Shown here piece by piece: positions 13,449 to 24,990 of a stretch of 64,000 bases of DNA. The DNA is from Melampsora larici-populina 98AG31. Its lineage: Eukaryota > Basidiomycota > Pucciniomycetes > Pucciniales > Melampsoraceae. The stretch spans positions 1 to 64,000 of the forward strand of contig NW_006768849.1 in the NCBI RefSeq assembly GCF_000204055.1, in the 5' to 3' direction. Within the stretch, counting starts at the first letter, position 1. Every line of letters begins with the position of its first letter. The notes below the pieces were generated by a model. The model made no database searches. It was not told the DNA's origin and saw nothing but the letters and a program-made list of their open reading frames with translations. A program made the translations under genes and the position numbers.

Positions 13449-14931
13449 AGATGTGTGAAAAAACTTACATGCGGTCAATTTAGCTTCAATATGAGTTATG
13501 GACATACACGCTTGAAGGAATTCAAAATTGCAGTATTTTATTCGCAAACAGTAGATTGAAAATTGTATTCAAAATATAAGTTCATATACATCCTTTTTCT
13601 TTTGGAGCTCACAATTTATAGTCCGGAAAAACACACCCTAAGCCCGCTTTTTTGGGTTAACCAAATCGGTCAAACATTTTCCAAGCCATAGCCGCATTTT
13701 TCTCTTCAACTCTTTCTTGACACTTGTTTGCTTGGTAGTTAATCAATCTTTCTCTTGGTTAATGCTTGATGCCCATTTGTTCTTTTGTTGTATTTGCTTA
13801 CACTTCTCGTTGTATGGATTTCTTGACTTTTTGATTTCTTCACGCTCATTTTGGTATGGCACTGCTCGCCATCAGATGGTTTTGGAACCAGTAATGACTG
13901 CAGCATTCAGAACGTGGCACACGCAGCTCTTTCATTTACAGTGCGTCTGAGTAGGAAAGGGCAAAATGAATAAATAAGGCAAAAAAGTGAAAGTCCCTGA
14001 TGAAATCAGCAATCAAGGTTATGGTAGGTGCCCAGACACAGAGCAGCTATTTTGTAAAATCAATTTCACTCGAAAACATCAACATGATAAACAGGATAAC
14101 TTTCTCAATCAATTAACTTCTTTTGTGTTGACAATTTGAAGAGGACTGAGAAGTCATCAGACATCCCAAATGGGTGTTAAAGCAGTCTACTGGTGCATGG
14201 GTGTTCCAATCCTTACTTTGAGTGAAATCAATCTCTGAATCAGTTTTGATTTCATGTCCATTTATGAATAACATACATTTTAGTGAACTCTGCTTCATCG
14301 CACCCAGGCACAGAGGAGCGGTTATTGACATGGGTGCAGTTTTCCATTTCAAGTATTGAGCAAAAGATTGTAATCAGTGGTAGTACAAGAGGCAGTGTGT
14401 CAAGGTTATTACTACGCTTGAAATATTTCAATCAAAAAGCAAGACACTACGTTCCGAGTCCTTTCTTCAATCCGTTTAAAGTCTGTGTTCATTTTGGGAG
14501 TGCTTCTCCTGCAAGATTTAGTGCTGTGTTCTATCCACTCTCACATATTTCTAAACGGTCATCAGCCATCTTACTATTCAGTCAATATGCTCGTGACCTG
14601 ATCTACAAAACTCAGATAAAAACTGTCCAGGTAACAATATATCGGGCGCTTTAAGGAAACATGTGATGGATAGAATATGTTTGGATCTCAAATAAGAACC
14701 GACTAAAATTGAAAATCACCATACTTATTGCCCTTGTTGAGTGTGACTCCAAGTTTCCTTTCAAGGGATCCTTCCCGAGCTCTCAACTAAAAGATGGCGA
14801 GGAAATTATTCAGGACAAAGTAGATAGAACTCGGTGCCTGCCTAAGAATTTGATGCCAAACTCATCCATGCGCTCCTTTGCGTATGAAGTCAGAGAACCT
14901 CCTTAGCATTATCTGGTGAGACGGAATTCGA
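13449..14931. other. intergenic region holding a dispersed-repeat copy
   Basis: No convincing gene was found. The first part should carry the acyltransferase 3' end. The segment 13889-14225 is one copy of a dispersed repeat. Open frames of 65-123 codons here lack recognisable domains and overlap repeat sequence. Confidence 0.5.
13889..14225 (+). repeat. dispersed repeat, uninterrupted copy
   Basis: This stretch matches 17942-18211 and then continues to match 25588-25655, in the same orientation. Landmarks shared by both are gactgcagcattcagaa at the left and actgagaagtcatca just before the junction, with aaatgggtgt just after it. It is therefore an empty-site relative of the locus hit by the DIRS-type element. 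The repeat family itself was not identified. Confidence 0.8.
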
Positions 14932-14939
14932 TATAAATA
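14932..14939 (+). promoter_or_regulatory. TATA box candidate for the exon-duplication gene
   Basis: TATAAATA lies about 215 bp upstream of the ATG at 15153 and is followed by a pyrimidine-rich leader, as is common at fungal transcription starts. Placement is by sequence only. Confidence 0.45.
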
Positions 14940-15152
14940 CTCACCTTTTTGCTCACCTCGAAACATTTCTCATCATCATTCCATCAATATATCATTTCAT
15001 CCAATCTAACATTCACAAACACATCTAACACTTACCTTTCTCGCTAGTTCTCTAACAAACTATCCTTATCCTCTCGTGACTACCCTTTCAAAAGCCACAT
15101 ACACCTTTAATTCCTTATCTTTACCCATCCCCCTTCACCGCAATTCTTCGAT

Positions 15153-16733
15153 ATGCATTCTCAATCCAACCAACCCTGTCGCCGTGCACGATTTTTATCA
15201 GCATTAAAGTTATCGGAGAAGCCTAACAAGGTTGTTGGTATCTCGTCCTCCAATTTTAAAGTGAGCTTTCTTGTCCTCTTGCCAAACAACTGTGATCATT
15301 TTGTTAACCTTGTTTCGTTGACTTTAGCGTGCCAAAGCCTATGAAATGGCTCATCCGAAACCGGTGGTGAAACCCACACTGGTAAGCGTTGATGTCTTTA
15401 AATCATCTCTACCGTTTCATTGATGGTTGTTAGACTCATCGCTTTTCATTCATCTTGTTCCTTTAACAGGACCTAAGTGATCCGCTCTTGGTGGCTTTGG
15501 CTCGGTCGGCCAACACCTCAACTTCGAACCGATACGCTCTTCAAAGATCCGTAAGTGGTTTTCTCAGTAACTTTTGTGATCCTTTATCTTCTTCTGATCT
15601 GATATCTATAATTTGTTTCCAATAGACAAAGGTTCCTGTGCGTGTTCCAGCCGGGTTCCCAGTCAATCAGAACTTTAGTCAACGGGTACATTGCACCTTC
15701 GATGATCTAAAGGACGAGACGGACGAAGTTGTTGCGGATGAAGATGAAGATTTGGTTCGTTTGTGTTCCACTTGATTGATTTTACAATGATATCGTTACA
15801 TTTTCGTTTTTTGTGTCATTATTGATAACTGAAGCTCATCTCTGTTCTTCATCTGGTCGATTTAACAGGACCAATCCGGTCCAATGTTGGCAGCTTTGGC
15901 TAGATCGGCAAACAACGCGACATCACGCCGATACGCAAGCCAACGATCCGTAAGTGATGTTCTCACCAACCTTTTGGCATCATATATTTTGATCTGCTCT
16001 GACGTTCGTATTTCCTCCACATAGACGAAAGTTCCTATCCGTGTTCCTGCTGGTTTCCCTGTAAACCAGAATTTCAGCCAAAAGGTCATTCACCCCTTTG
16101 AGACTGTAAAGACCAAGGTGGAAGTCGCTGGACCCAGTGCGGATGACGGTGTTATTTCGGTTCGTCCTGTTCGACCTGATTGATTGTTCTATTTCCACGT
16201 TCAATGGATGATTTTCAACCACATACTTATACTTCTATGTCATTTCTCTTCAGTCTTCTAAACACGGAAAGTCAAAAGGCATTGACTTTCCGAGATCAGA
16301 GATGCACAAATTTCAAAACGATGCCGACTTGGTCAACTGGTCAATTTCTACGCCAGTCCGAGTCCCCAGAAAGCACAGACAGACACTGCCCAGAAAAGTG
16401 TCTTCAACGTTTTTGACACCGGGGCTCACTATCTCATCGTCTCCAGCCACATCGAGTGTGGTATCACCAATTGGCTCTAATTCAAAGCTGCCAACTTCCA
16501 CCCCATCATCAAGACGAATTGCGTCAACTGGACCAAGCTCAACCACTCCAAGGTGGTTGTGTAAGAAACAAGCTACTCCAACTCCAAAGGAGAAGCTTTA
16601 CACGATCCATGAAGCATTACTGTCTCCTTTTGGATTACCCTCTTCGGCTCCCGAGGTGGTCCATGGTGGTAAAACGCATGCTGAAGTGTTGGCTGGGTTA
16701 GAATTTTTAAACAAATTCTATAGTGAGATGTGA
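15153..16733 (+). CDS. unrecognised multi-exon protein with duplicated exon pair
   Basis: The family was not recognised. At least seven phase-0 exons can be followed: MHSQSNQPCRR..., RAKAYEMAHPKP..., a first module, its repeat, and a long last exon ending NKFYSEM. Each module has two parts separated by an intron: a D-L/Q-S-x-P-x-L-x-ALARSAN segment ending in RYAxQRS, and TKVPxRVPAGFPVNQNFSQ. The modules lie at about 15471-15758 and 15869-16159, and their internal introns are also similar, so the whole genomic segment was duplicated. Both copies remain open and conserved at the protein level, which suggests a functional protein. The tail is Ser/Thr/Pro-rich. There is no signal peptide or membrane segment. 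The first intron's donor (about 15231) is weak, so the N-terminus is the least certain part. Confidence 0.7.
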
Positions 16734-16949
16734 ATGATGGCAGTAGATTTTGTTCAAGTCCAGTCTTGTTTTCAATTTGTTTTCTTGAATGTTTTTTCTC
16801 ATTTTTTTATCTACAGTGTTTTTCTTATCTCTCAATACTTTTTTATCAATTTAATCTATTTGTTTCATCTAATTAAGTTCCCTCACCTTCAGTAAAGCAA
16901 AAACAAACTGCAAGTCATTTCTTGTGTTTTGAAATTTTGAAGATCCTTA
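16734..16949. other. 3' flank of the preceding gene
   Basis: T-rich sequence consistent with a 3' untranslated region; no gene is seen before the MITE begins. Confidence 0.4.
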
Positions 16950-17765
16950 CACTACACTAAATATAATATTTTCTGGGCAGAAAATTAAATTATTGATACA
17001 CAAAAATATTGAGAGGTCAGGAGAAGGGCAAAAAATAAATAAAATTATGCATCTTGTTCCCTGCGGTGAGAGCTTCACTCTCCATATTATTCCATATTTT
17101 TACAGTCCGTATTGATAAGTGTACTAACAATAAACCTTCATAATCATCCAATTACAACCTGTAACAAGCACTGAAATTTGCCTCATTAGTGTTTAGAGAA
17201 ACTTTTGATTTCTGAAAACACCTATAACTTTGTCAAATCTGCCTCAAAACACTCGATTTTAAGTGCATTAGAATGCTGAACTCTTCCTCTCGAACTTTCA
17301 TAAGATCAAGAACTATGTAGCTAGTATGGCAATCATTCTATGGATCTGTATGTACAAATGTATAAAAAAGATGATATCTTTTTTAGCAGACCAGCATGCT
17401 GTGTGGTCCTATTATGAACTATTTGGAGGACAATTCCAGCTTACCAATGCACCCAAAATCGAGCGTTTTGGACCGGAATTGAAAAAGTTATGAGTATTTT
17501 CAGAAATCAAAAGTTTCTCTAAACACTAATGAGCCAAATTTCAGTGCTTGTTACAGGTTGTAATTGGATGATTGTGAAGGTTTATTGTTAGTACACTTAT
17601 CAATATGGACTGTAAAAATACGGAAAAATATGCAGAGTGAAGTTCTCAACGCAGGGAACAAGATGCATATTTTTATTCATTTTTTGCTCTCCTCCTGGCC
17701 TCTCAATATTTTTGTGTATCAATAATTTAATTTTCTGCCCAGAAAATATTATCTTTCTTGTAGTG
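16950..17765. mobile_element. non-autonomous hairpin transposon (MITE) with CACTA-like ends
   Basis: The ends are inverted repeats starting CACTACA, flanked by a TTA direct repeat (16947-16949 and 17766-17768). Similarity between the two arms continues inward for roughly 300 bp each, leaving a short centre, so nearly all of the 816 bp can fold back on itself. There is no coding capacity. CACTA termini with a 3-bp target duplication are the hallmark of the CACTA/En-Spm superfamily, so that is the likely parent. Confidence 0.75.
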
Positions 17766-17941
17766 TTAGTTCAGTAGGATTTATTTGGATTAGTCTTACA
17801 AAGCACAAAGATATCATTAAGCAAACTTTCTAAAGCTTTGAAAGATATAAAAAAATACATGGATTCTTCACAGTTGAGGTGCGTCTTGTGAGTCAAAAAG
17901 TAAAGAAAAAGTCTTCAAATGTTGAAACAAATCAATTGCTT

Positions 17942-18211
17942 TGAAAAATGGCAATGACTGCAGCATTCAGAAAGTGGGACACACAGCTCTTCCATTTACT
18001 GTGCGTCTCAGTAGGAAAGGGCAAAATGAGTAAGAAAGGAAACAAAGGGAAATTCATTGATGGAAACAGAAATCAAGGTGCTGATAGATGCTCAGACACA
18101 GAGAAGATATTTTGTAAGATCAATGCCACTCAATAACCCCAACAGTGTAACTTTCTCAATTAAATACCTTTTTCTTGTGTTGACAATTTGAAGAAGACTG
18201 AGAAGTCATCA
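17942..18211 (+). repeat. dispersed repeat, left half of the interrupted copy
   Basis: Matches 13889-14159. The match stops at the left end of the DIRS-type element and resumes at 25588 on its far side. Confidence 0.8.
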
Positions 18212-18449
18212 GTGTGAGCACCAACCAAGGCACGACTTGGTGCGGAATTCCATGAGCTGAGAGATTGTGGACGGATGTAAGGATATGCTTGTAACGAGGG
18301 AGTGCGGGAGCAATTCCTTGTAGAATTGAGTTGAGAAGAATTGCAAAATTTTCCACAACTCAAGGTTCCCGCACAACAAGCACTCTTACACAGAACACAT
18401 CTCAGCTTAATCTCACGTTTTGTGTTTTTAATTTCATTATTAAAATTTT
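18212..18449 (+). repeat. split direct repeat A1 (left end of DIRS-type element)
   Basis: About 238 bp starting (g)tgtgagcaccaacc and ending ttattaaaatttt. Nearly identical to 25153-25390. Confidence 0.9.
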
Positions 18450-18495
18450 TTCAAGACTTGAAGAGACCGAGAGGAAAGAAGAAAAATCAACAAAC

Positions 18496-21153
18496 ATGGC
18501 TACTTTTGACGAAACTTTAGAAGAAGCTAGGAGATTAGCAGAGGAAGCTTTGAGAGAAGGAAAAGAAGGTGCGGGGACTAGGAGTCAGTCCAGAAATAGA
18601 GATGGCAAACAAGAAGAAGAAGGAGGCTCAAGAATCTTGGTACCGATGACACCAGAGGTGGAGAATGAAAGAAGAGGCAAAGAGGAAGAAGAGGATGACG
18701 ACGAAAACGGAAAGTCAGACGAGGGAAATGGGGGAGGAGACGAAGGAGAACCACCGCAAGCAGAGCAAGCGGGGGCACCACAAGGCAGACTGGTGTTACG
18801 ATTAAATCGTAAGATCCTCCCACTACCTCTTATCCTTTTCTCCAGCAATTTCCCCCCTTTTTTATCATCATTCTTCCCACGGTCATCGTTATCCTTTCCG
18901 CTTTCATCATTGGCAACCACTACATATTGTAGGAGGGAAAGAAGGCTCCAACCAGAGAGGGTTGAGGCGGCAGGAGCTATATCCTGATTGTCGATTGATC
19001 CAACGGTTGAAGTTGAGGCGACAGGAGCTATATCCTGCTTATCAAATTTGAGAAGCCCGTATAGACAAATCCAGCGAAGCTGAGGCAGGCAGAGCTATAT
19101 CTGACCAAGTAGAATCCACCACCATAGGCACACATCTGTTTGCAAAGAAAGATGAAGTCCATTAGCGTGGCAACCGGGGAGACCGAGGCAGGCAGAGCTA
19201 TATCTGACCTTTTTTCAATAAGAAGTCGGATAGCAGACTAGAAGACTAACATTTCATTAAATCATGTTGGATCACTACAGCAAGCCAACCGAAGAGTACG
19301 GGCAATCCGGCTAGAGACTTGTGGTGGAAGTCTATTGTGGAAACGTACACCGACGATAACATAACAGTCGGTAGGGCGATGTTAACGGCTTATAGAGCAG
19401 CATACAGAGTAGTCCCTTACGAGATCGAAGACTTGCGGGCAGCACGGCTAGGGCAGTCTGAGCGCCCATCAGAGCCGAAGAACGAGAGGGTGAAACACCA
19501 GCGAACGGCATCGCTAGTGGCCGGGGGAGACGATCCAGGTGAACCAGTATCGGAACCAGAGAGGGTCGAAGAAACACCCCGATTGGAGAGGCCGAAGAAG
19601 AAGGAGAGAGAGATTTGTGATCTGCTAGACCCAGAGAGTGAAATGGTGTTTGTCAACAAACAATTCTCGAATAACAATCTTCTGGCGTTGTCTAACTAAA
19701 GATGATTATGAAATACCTGTGAGTTATCAGGTAATCAGCTCTATGAAGCTGAGGAGCTGATCAAACAGAATGAAAACAATACCTGTGAGTTATCAGGTAA
19801 TCAGCTCTATGAAGCTGAGGAGCTGATCAAACAGAATGAAAACAATCTAATGGTAAAGAAGATTGTGAACAAAAAGATGTTTGAGTTCGATAAAGAGAAA
19901 AAGCTAAAGTAAACAGCACACAAAAGCTTTATATAACGAAATCAAACACTATGACATCACAATGTTCTTTTACAATCACAAGTGTAATATGATGTAACAA
20001 AGAATCATTAGATCACTTAATAAGCTTATAACTTGATCTCAATTGTCTAGCGGAATCAACAAGAAGATGACCAAGTTGACCGGTTACGTACCATTGACGG
20101 TATTCAATATGGAGTGGATCGACCTTGACTCTCAAAAATCTGCTATAAAGAAGACAAAGTCGATCAAGGAGTTACAAGAAGACGAATCAGCAACCTACAC
20201 AGGACTCACGCCAAAAGAAGAGCTACTCATGACTTACGGAGAGTGGATAGACGCGATTGACCTGTTCATAAGATATGTCAAGGAGCAGTATCATATGCTG
20301 ACATGCGCGAATATGTTCAGGGAACACAAGAAGATTGTAGTTGAGATCAGGAGATCGACGTCGTACTGGATGATAGCATTAAGATATTGCATGAGAGTGA
20401 GCTCGTTTTTTTTTTCCCTTAGTAGAGACAGAAGGGAGATAGAGTTTCTTACCACACAAACTGTCGAGCAACCAGGTCAGACAACTAGTGATGCAAGTGA
20501 GAATTGGGGAGTCCAAGAAACGAGAGATGTGCCAAGCAGGAATATTGCAAGAGGATATCTTGAGAGCGGTGAAGGATAAGGTCGAGTTGTTGGGAGAAAG
20601 AAGTTTCACGGAAAATCCTTATGCTGATGGTCAGAAAGTGCTAGCGGAACAAACAGTCTTGGGTTCAACTCTACCCGCATCCACGAAGATAACCAGCTTC
20701 GAAAAGCGCCAATTTGCCTCAGGCGGCCATAGTACTAGAGGTGGTGGGAGCAATAGAGGAGGAAGTGGATGGAGAGGAAGAGGGAGAAAGAACAAGAATA
20801 ATTACTGGGAGAAAAGAAACCAGAACAACCAGAACGCGAATTATAGTAGCGGAGGTGGTCCCTTCGGAGTCCCGAACGGAGGTTTCGGTATGCAGAACAA
20901 TGGTGGAACGTTCGGACATTACCAACCTTTCCAGCAGCCTTTTCAACAGGCACAACATAGCTCCAATCCATTTCGACCTTTCGGCTTTCCGAATCAAACG
21001 CATACCTACGGAAATGGATGGGGGGACCAAGCACAATCAGGAGGAACCCGATTCGTTAGCAACTATCCCAACGCAGAAGGCTCGTCGGGTGCGAAAGGAG
21101 GGGCGAATAATGGAGGAGCAAAGAACGCAAGCGGTGCAAAGCCTACCTGGTGA
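18496..21153 (+). CDS. gag-like protein of the DIRS-type element, multi-exon
   Basis: Presumed structural, nucleic-acid-binding protein. It starts at ATG 18496 (MATFDETLEEARRL). Exon 1 ends at 18808 and splices in phase to 19281, removing a 472-nt intron; the exon 2 frame runs to 19699. A third open piece (about 19712-19912) carries a 66-bp in-frame tandem duplication. It can join in phase to about 20050 (NKKMTKLTGYVPLTVFN). Another in-phase intron removes about 20398-20475. The last exon ends at 21153 with a Gly/Asn/Gln-rich tail containing RGG-like clusters (GWRGRGRKNKN). The link between exon 2 and the third piece is unresolved: a stop and about 12 nt stand between them, so the gene may be damaged there or may be two genes. 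Confidence 0.6.
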
Positions 21154-21614
21154 GTAGAAAACCTTTCGGATGTGATCAAGATTCACTTGAATTCCAATTG
21201 ATTCCCCCCCCAAAAATGTCTCCCCTTTTTACGTACGACACACAACAAACTGGGTCATGCTGAAGAAGAAGAAAAGCTGAGACCAGGAGGCGGAAAGGAG
21301 ATATATACTAAACTCCGTACGACAGATGACTGAGAGGAGAGACAGTGGCATATCATGTAAAGCTCGAGTTTCAAAGGTCCTTGTTTTTGTATCCAACGGG
21401 AGACCGAATACCGTTGTTTTGATGTGTGATACCCCCCTCTCCCTTTTTCTGGACATCGTTCCCTGTCTTGTTGTTGTTTTGAAATCTACTCCTATCTATC
21501 TACCAACTTGACTGTTTGCATATTGCCTGGAAATGTAAAGAAGAAAACATATGTTAGATGAGTTTTCCCAGAGGGGGGGAGAAACGTTTAGAGAAGGGAT
21601 TATTGACAATTTGA

Positions 21615-23495
21615 ATGTTTCATCCCTTTGAGCCATCCCACAAAATTAGCACGAGCGAAGAGACGGCGAGTGCAGATAGAGAGCTACCAAAGAGGAGAGT
21701 GGAGAACAGGGAAATAGAAGTAGGAGAGAACCTGAGAGAGATGGAGATGGAGAAACAAGCCGAACACGAAATAGGTGGGGAAGCGAGAGGCCAGAAGGAA
21801 AACGTTGAGGAGAGCACAAAGACCAAGGCGAAAGAGTGGCCGACTGACGTAAAATGTGAAATGAACATAAAGGCCTGGCTGGAACTGGCGAAGGAGTTAA
21901 ATGTCGGCGTAAAACACATGAATATTATCGAAGGATTCAAGTTGGGTTTTCATCGGGGTATACCAGAGCACGAGTTGACAGGAAGAAGGTTTTACTCGCC
22001 AGAAAACCACGTGAAAACAGAAAAAGAAAAAGAGATGATAAGAGAGAAAATAAAGAAAGAAGTGGAAGCAGGGAGAATGGTCGGTCCCTTCACAGAAGAG
22101 GAGGTCTATAACAAGATCGGCTTTTTTCGCACCAGCCTGATGGGTAGTGTAGTGAACGGAGACGGAACCATACGGATAATCAACGATTTGTTGCATCCTA
22201 AAAACAACAAAGACACTCCATCGGTAAATTCGTTAGTCGACAAGAAAGAGTTCGAGACGACATGGGATGATTTTGCGAGGGTGCTGAATTTTTTGATCAA
22301 ACACAACGAGGAGCTCGAATTCGGAATATTCGACTGGGAGAATGCCTACAGGCAAATCCCAGTCCACCCATCACAATGGCGGTATTTGATGATACAAGGA
22401 CCTGATGGAGAGATTTACCTTGACTTGAGAGTTTCATTCGGAGGTGTAGCTGGGTGCGGTAGTTTTGGAGGTCCGGCGGATGCATGGAAGGAGTTGATGC
22501 ATAAAAAGTTCGGTTTCCTGATGGTATTTAGGTGGGTAGATGATAACCTGTTCATTAGAAGAAAGGAGGACAAGGAAAAGGTGTCAATGACTCAGGTAGT
22601 GGAGGCCAGCGCAATACTAGGAGTACGTACCAATGAAGGAAAGTACGCAGAGTTCAGTACAGAACAGAAGTACATAGGTTTCATTTGGAATGGTAAGGAC
22701 AAGACAGTACGTTTACCGGAAGCGAAACTAGAGTTGAGAAGACAGCAAGTGGATGAAGCATTGACTAAGCAGGGTGGTCACACTCATAAAGAAGTAGAAA
22801 GACTAATAGGGAGATTGATTCACTTAACGAACATTGTACCACAAATGAAATGCTTTTGTCCAAGCTTCTATAATTGGCTAGCAACTTGGGTAAACAAGTC
22901 GGCAAGGAGAGAGATGCCGAAGAATGTAACGGAAGACCTATGGGAGTGGAAGAGATGTTTAAAAACGTTCGAGAATAGAAAGCTGGTGCCAAGGAGGAAT
23001 GCGGTTGATGTCGGCTGGGTAGGAGATGCCTCAACGGAATTCGGTATTGGCGTAATGATCGGAGAGAAATGGAACCAATGGTCGCTGAAACCAGAATGGT
23101 CGGTCAGAGACGCTCTGGGAGTAAAAAGAGATATTAACTGGGCGGAGACAGTGGCTATAAGACTGGGATTGGAGATTGCAGCGAGAACGGTAGAGGTGAA
23201 AGGCAGGAGACTGCTGTTCCTGACAGACAATACTACGGCAGAGGCGGTAGTGCGTAACCTGAAGTCGAAACATGTCGCGGTGAATAACGAGTGGCGGAAA
23301 ATCCAACGCCGACTAGCGGAGTTGGACTGTGACCTTGAAGAGAAAAGAGTAACGTCTCGAGAAAACGAAGCCGACGCACTATCTAGAGGAACCGACTTCA
23401 CAAAAGTAGAATCAAATAGAATCAGATTTAAGTTACCAGAAGATTTAGAAGAATACCTTTTAGAAACTCAAGAAGTAAAAGTAATAAAGAAGTGA
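21615..23495 (+). CDS. reverse transcriptase-RNase H of the DIRS-type element
   Basis: Open frame of 626 residues. The N-terminal 100 residues are charged. The RT follows: INDLLHP, FDWENAYRQIPVHP (first catalytic Asp), LRVSFGGVAGCGSFGG, and RWVDDNLF as the catalytic box (VDD). An RNase H region follows with GDASTEFGIG, ETVAIRLGLE and FLTDNTTAE, closing with ENEADALSR. No integrase or aspartic protease is present, as usual for DIRS-order elements. Its TGA stop overlaps the ATG of the recombinase by one base (TGATG), so the second protein may depend on reinitiation. The 461 bp upstream of the start, after the gag stop, holds no gene. Confidence 0.9.
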   Translation: MFHPFEPSHKISTSEETASADRELPKRRVENREIEVGENLREMEMEKQAEHEIGGEARGQKENVEESTKTKAKEWPTDVKCEMNIKAWLELAKELNVGVKHMNIIEGFKLGFHRGIPEHELTGRRFYSPENHVKTEKEKEMIREKIKKEVEAGRMVGPFTEEEVYNKIGFFRTSLMGSVVNGDGTIRIINDLLHPKNNKDTPSVNSLVDKKEFETTWDDFARVLNFLIKHNEELEFGIFDWENAYRQIPVHPSQWRYLMIQGPDGEIYLDLRVSFGGVAGCGSFGGPADAWKELMHKKFGFLMVFRWVDDNLFIRRKEDKEKVSMTQVVEASAILGVRTNEGKYAEFSTEQKYIGFIWNGKDKTVRLPEAKLELRRQQVDEALTKQGGHTHKEVERLIGRLIHLTNIVPQMKCFCPSFYNWLATWVNKSARREMPKNVTEDLWEWKRCLKTFENRKLVPRRNAVDVGWVGDASTEFGIGVMIGEKWNQWSLKPEWSVRDALGVKRDINWAETVAIRLGLEIAARTVEVKGRRLLFLTDNTTAEAVVRNLKSKHVAVNNEWRKIQRRLAELDCDLEEKRVTSRENEADALSRGTDFTKVESNRIRFKLPEDLEEYLLETQEVKVIKK

Positions 23496-24662
23496 TGGAG
23501 AAGACGAAGAAACTTAATTTTAGAATGATAGAAGATGGAATCGAAGACCAAACGAAACTGCAAGTAGCTCGCCATATGGTTGAGGGTACGTGGGCAGATA
23601 CTACACTGCAAAGCTACGGAAGCGGAGTGACTAAGTACAGAGAATACATTGAAAGTAAAGGTAGAAAGTGGGAGAGTGCAGTACCTTTAGTAGCGGAAGA
23701 TGTTTACGGTTTTCTAGTATGGGCAAGTGCTTCAAATTCAAAGAAAGAGACGTCAGCAAAAAGAGTGGTGAAAGCGAAGACGTTAGAAAAGTACCTAGCT
23801 GGTTTGCAGGCATGGCAGATGGCAGCAGAACTGAAACCACCGGACTTAGATCAGAAAATGATTAAAGGAATCTTGAAAGCATCTGAACGAGCGGAAGAGA
23901 AGATGATCCTAGAAGACGATGAAATCGGAGCGTTCAGAATTGAGAAATTACCGGTGACCGTAAAGCAAATCGCACATATCGTATTCAATTTCGCCGGGAA
24001 AGATGAACTGGACGAATTGATCTCTACTGCATGTTTGGTAGCATTCTGGGGGATGATGAGACTTGGTGAATTGACCAGGCAGACCCGAGAGGAGGGAATG
24101 CTGATTGTGGACAACCTGAAGTTTGAAGGCCAAGGAGCGAAGAAAGTCGCAGTCCTGACTCTATGGAGGGCAAAAACAGCTAAGCCAGGGAAAACACAAC
24201 AAATCAGGTAAGCCTTCTTGATAAGATTAGAGGAGCGGAAGAGGACAGTTTGGACACTCACACTGACAAGCTCGGTGTCCCAGGATCGAAACCCAAAACT
24301 CGGTGTTAGACCCGGTAGCAGCGTTAGAACGTATGCTGGAGAAGATTCCGGGAAAGCGAGGCTCAGATGCATTGTTTGGGTTAGGAGGTGGAAAACTTCG
24401 ACAACCGATGATGAAGAAACTTTTTATGGATAAGGTCGAGCAAATCTGGGGGAAAAGTGGGGCTCAAGACGGCTCATGGTCCGGACATTCATTTAGAGTA
24501 GGTGGTGCATCGCTGAGATGGAACCTCGGGTGGAGTAAAGAGAAGATCATGAAGGCTGGGAGATGGGAATCCGGAGCAGTTGATACTTACTTGAAAGGAT
24601 ACACTCAATGGGAGTTAGAGGAGACGAAAACCCTGCTGAGGGCAATCAATAATAAGATTTAG
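23495..24662 (+). CDS. tyrosine recombinase of the DIRS-type element, one intron
   Basis: Integrates the cDNA by site-specific recombination in place of an integrase. The ATG at 23495 sits in the TGATG overlap with RT; the first exon ends at 24207. A 76-nt GT-AG intron (24208-24283) restores phase exactly, and the second exon ends at 24662, giving about 363 residues. Catalytic residues are present in order: Arg in GMMRLGELT, the HxxR box in GHSFRVGG, and the Tyr nucleophile in DTYLKGY. The N-terminal SAM-like domain covers about residues 20-150. Without the intron the frame ends at once after TQQIR, before the HxxR box. The intron call is therefore well supported, though unusual in a retroelement. 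Confidence 0.88.
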
Positions 24663-24990
24663 AAGTGATCGCCATAGAAGTCCAAGGAAGCTCGGAGAAG
24701 ATACAAAGAAGTATATACACTGTATTGATATATGTTTCAAACATCCTCGTGGAAGAAATAGAGTTCAAACTTAAAGCGGTCGATACAGATCGTACCACTA
24801 GATCACATGACTTGCACATGCCGCATCAGTTTCTCTTATGAAATAGATGAGGTAAGGAACGCAAGCGAGACCCCCTGAGAGCTATGGGGTAACTTGACAA
24901 GTCGAGACTCTCAGGTAGCCCCGACAGGTGGGAGGACGAGTGACCCAAAAGCTCTAGGGACTCAACGCTTAATGTAGGAGCCAGACAGGT

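Noticed and set aside
18578..18920. Minus-strand Ser/Leu-rich frames opposite the gag exon
   Set aside because: They are created by the acidic gag exon read in antisense; no independent support.
22868..23401. 177-codon minus-strand frame opposite the DIRS-type RT
   Set aside because: It is a Ser/Phe-rich shadow of a clear RT-RNase H coding sequence.
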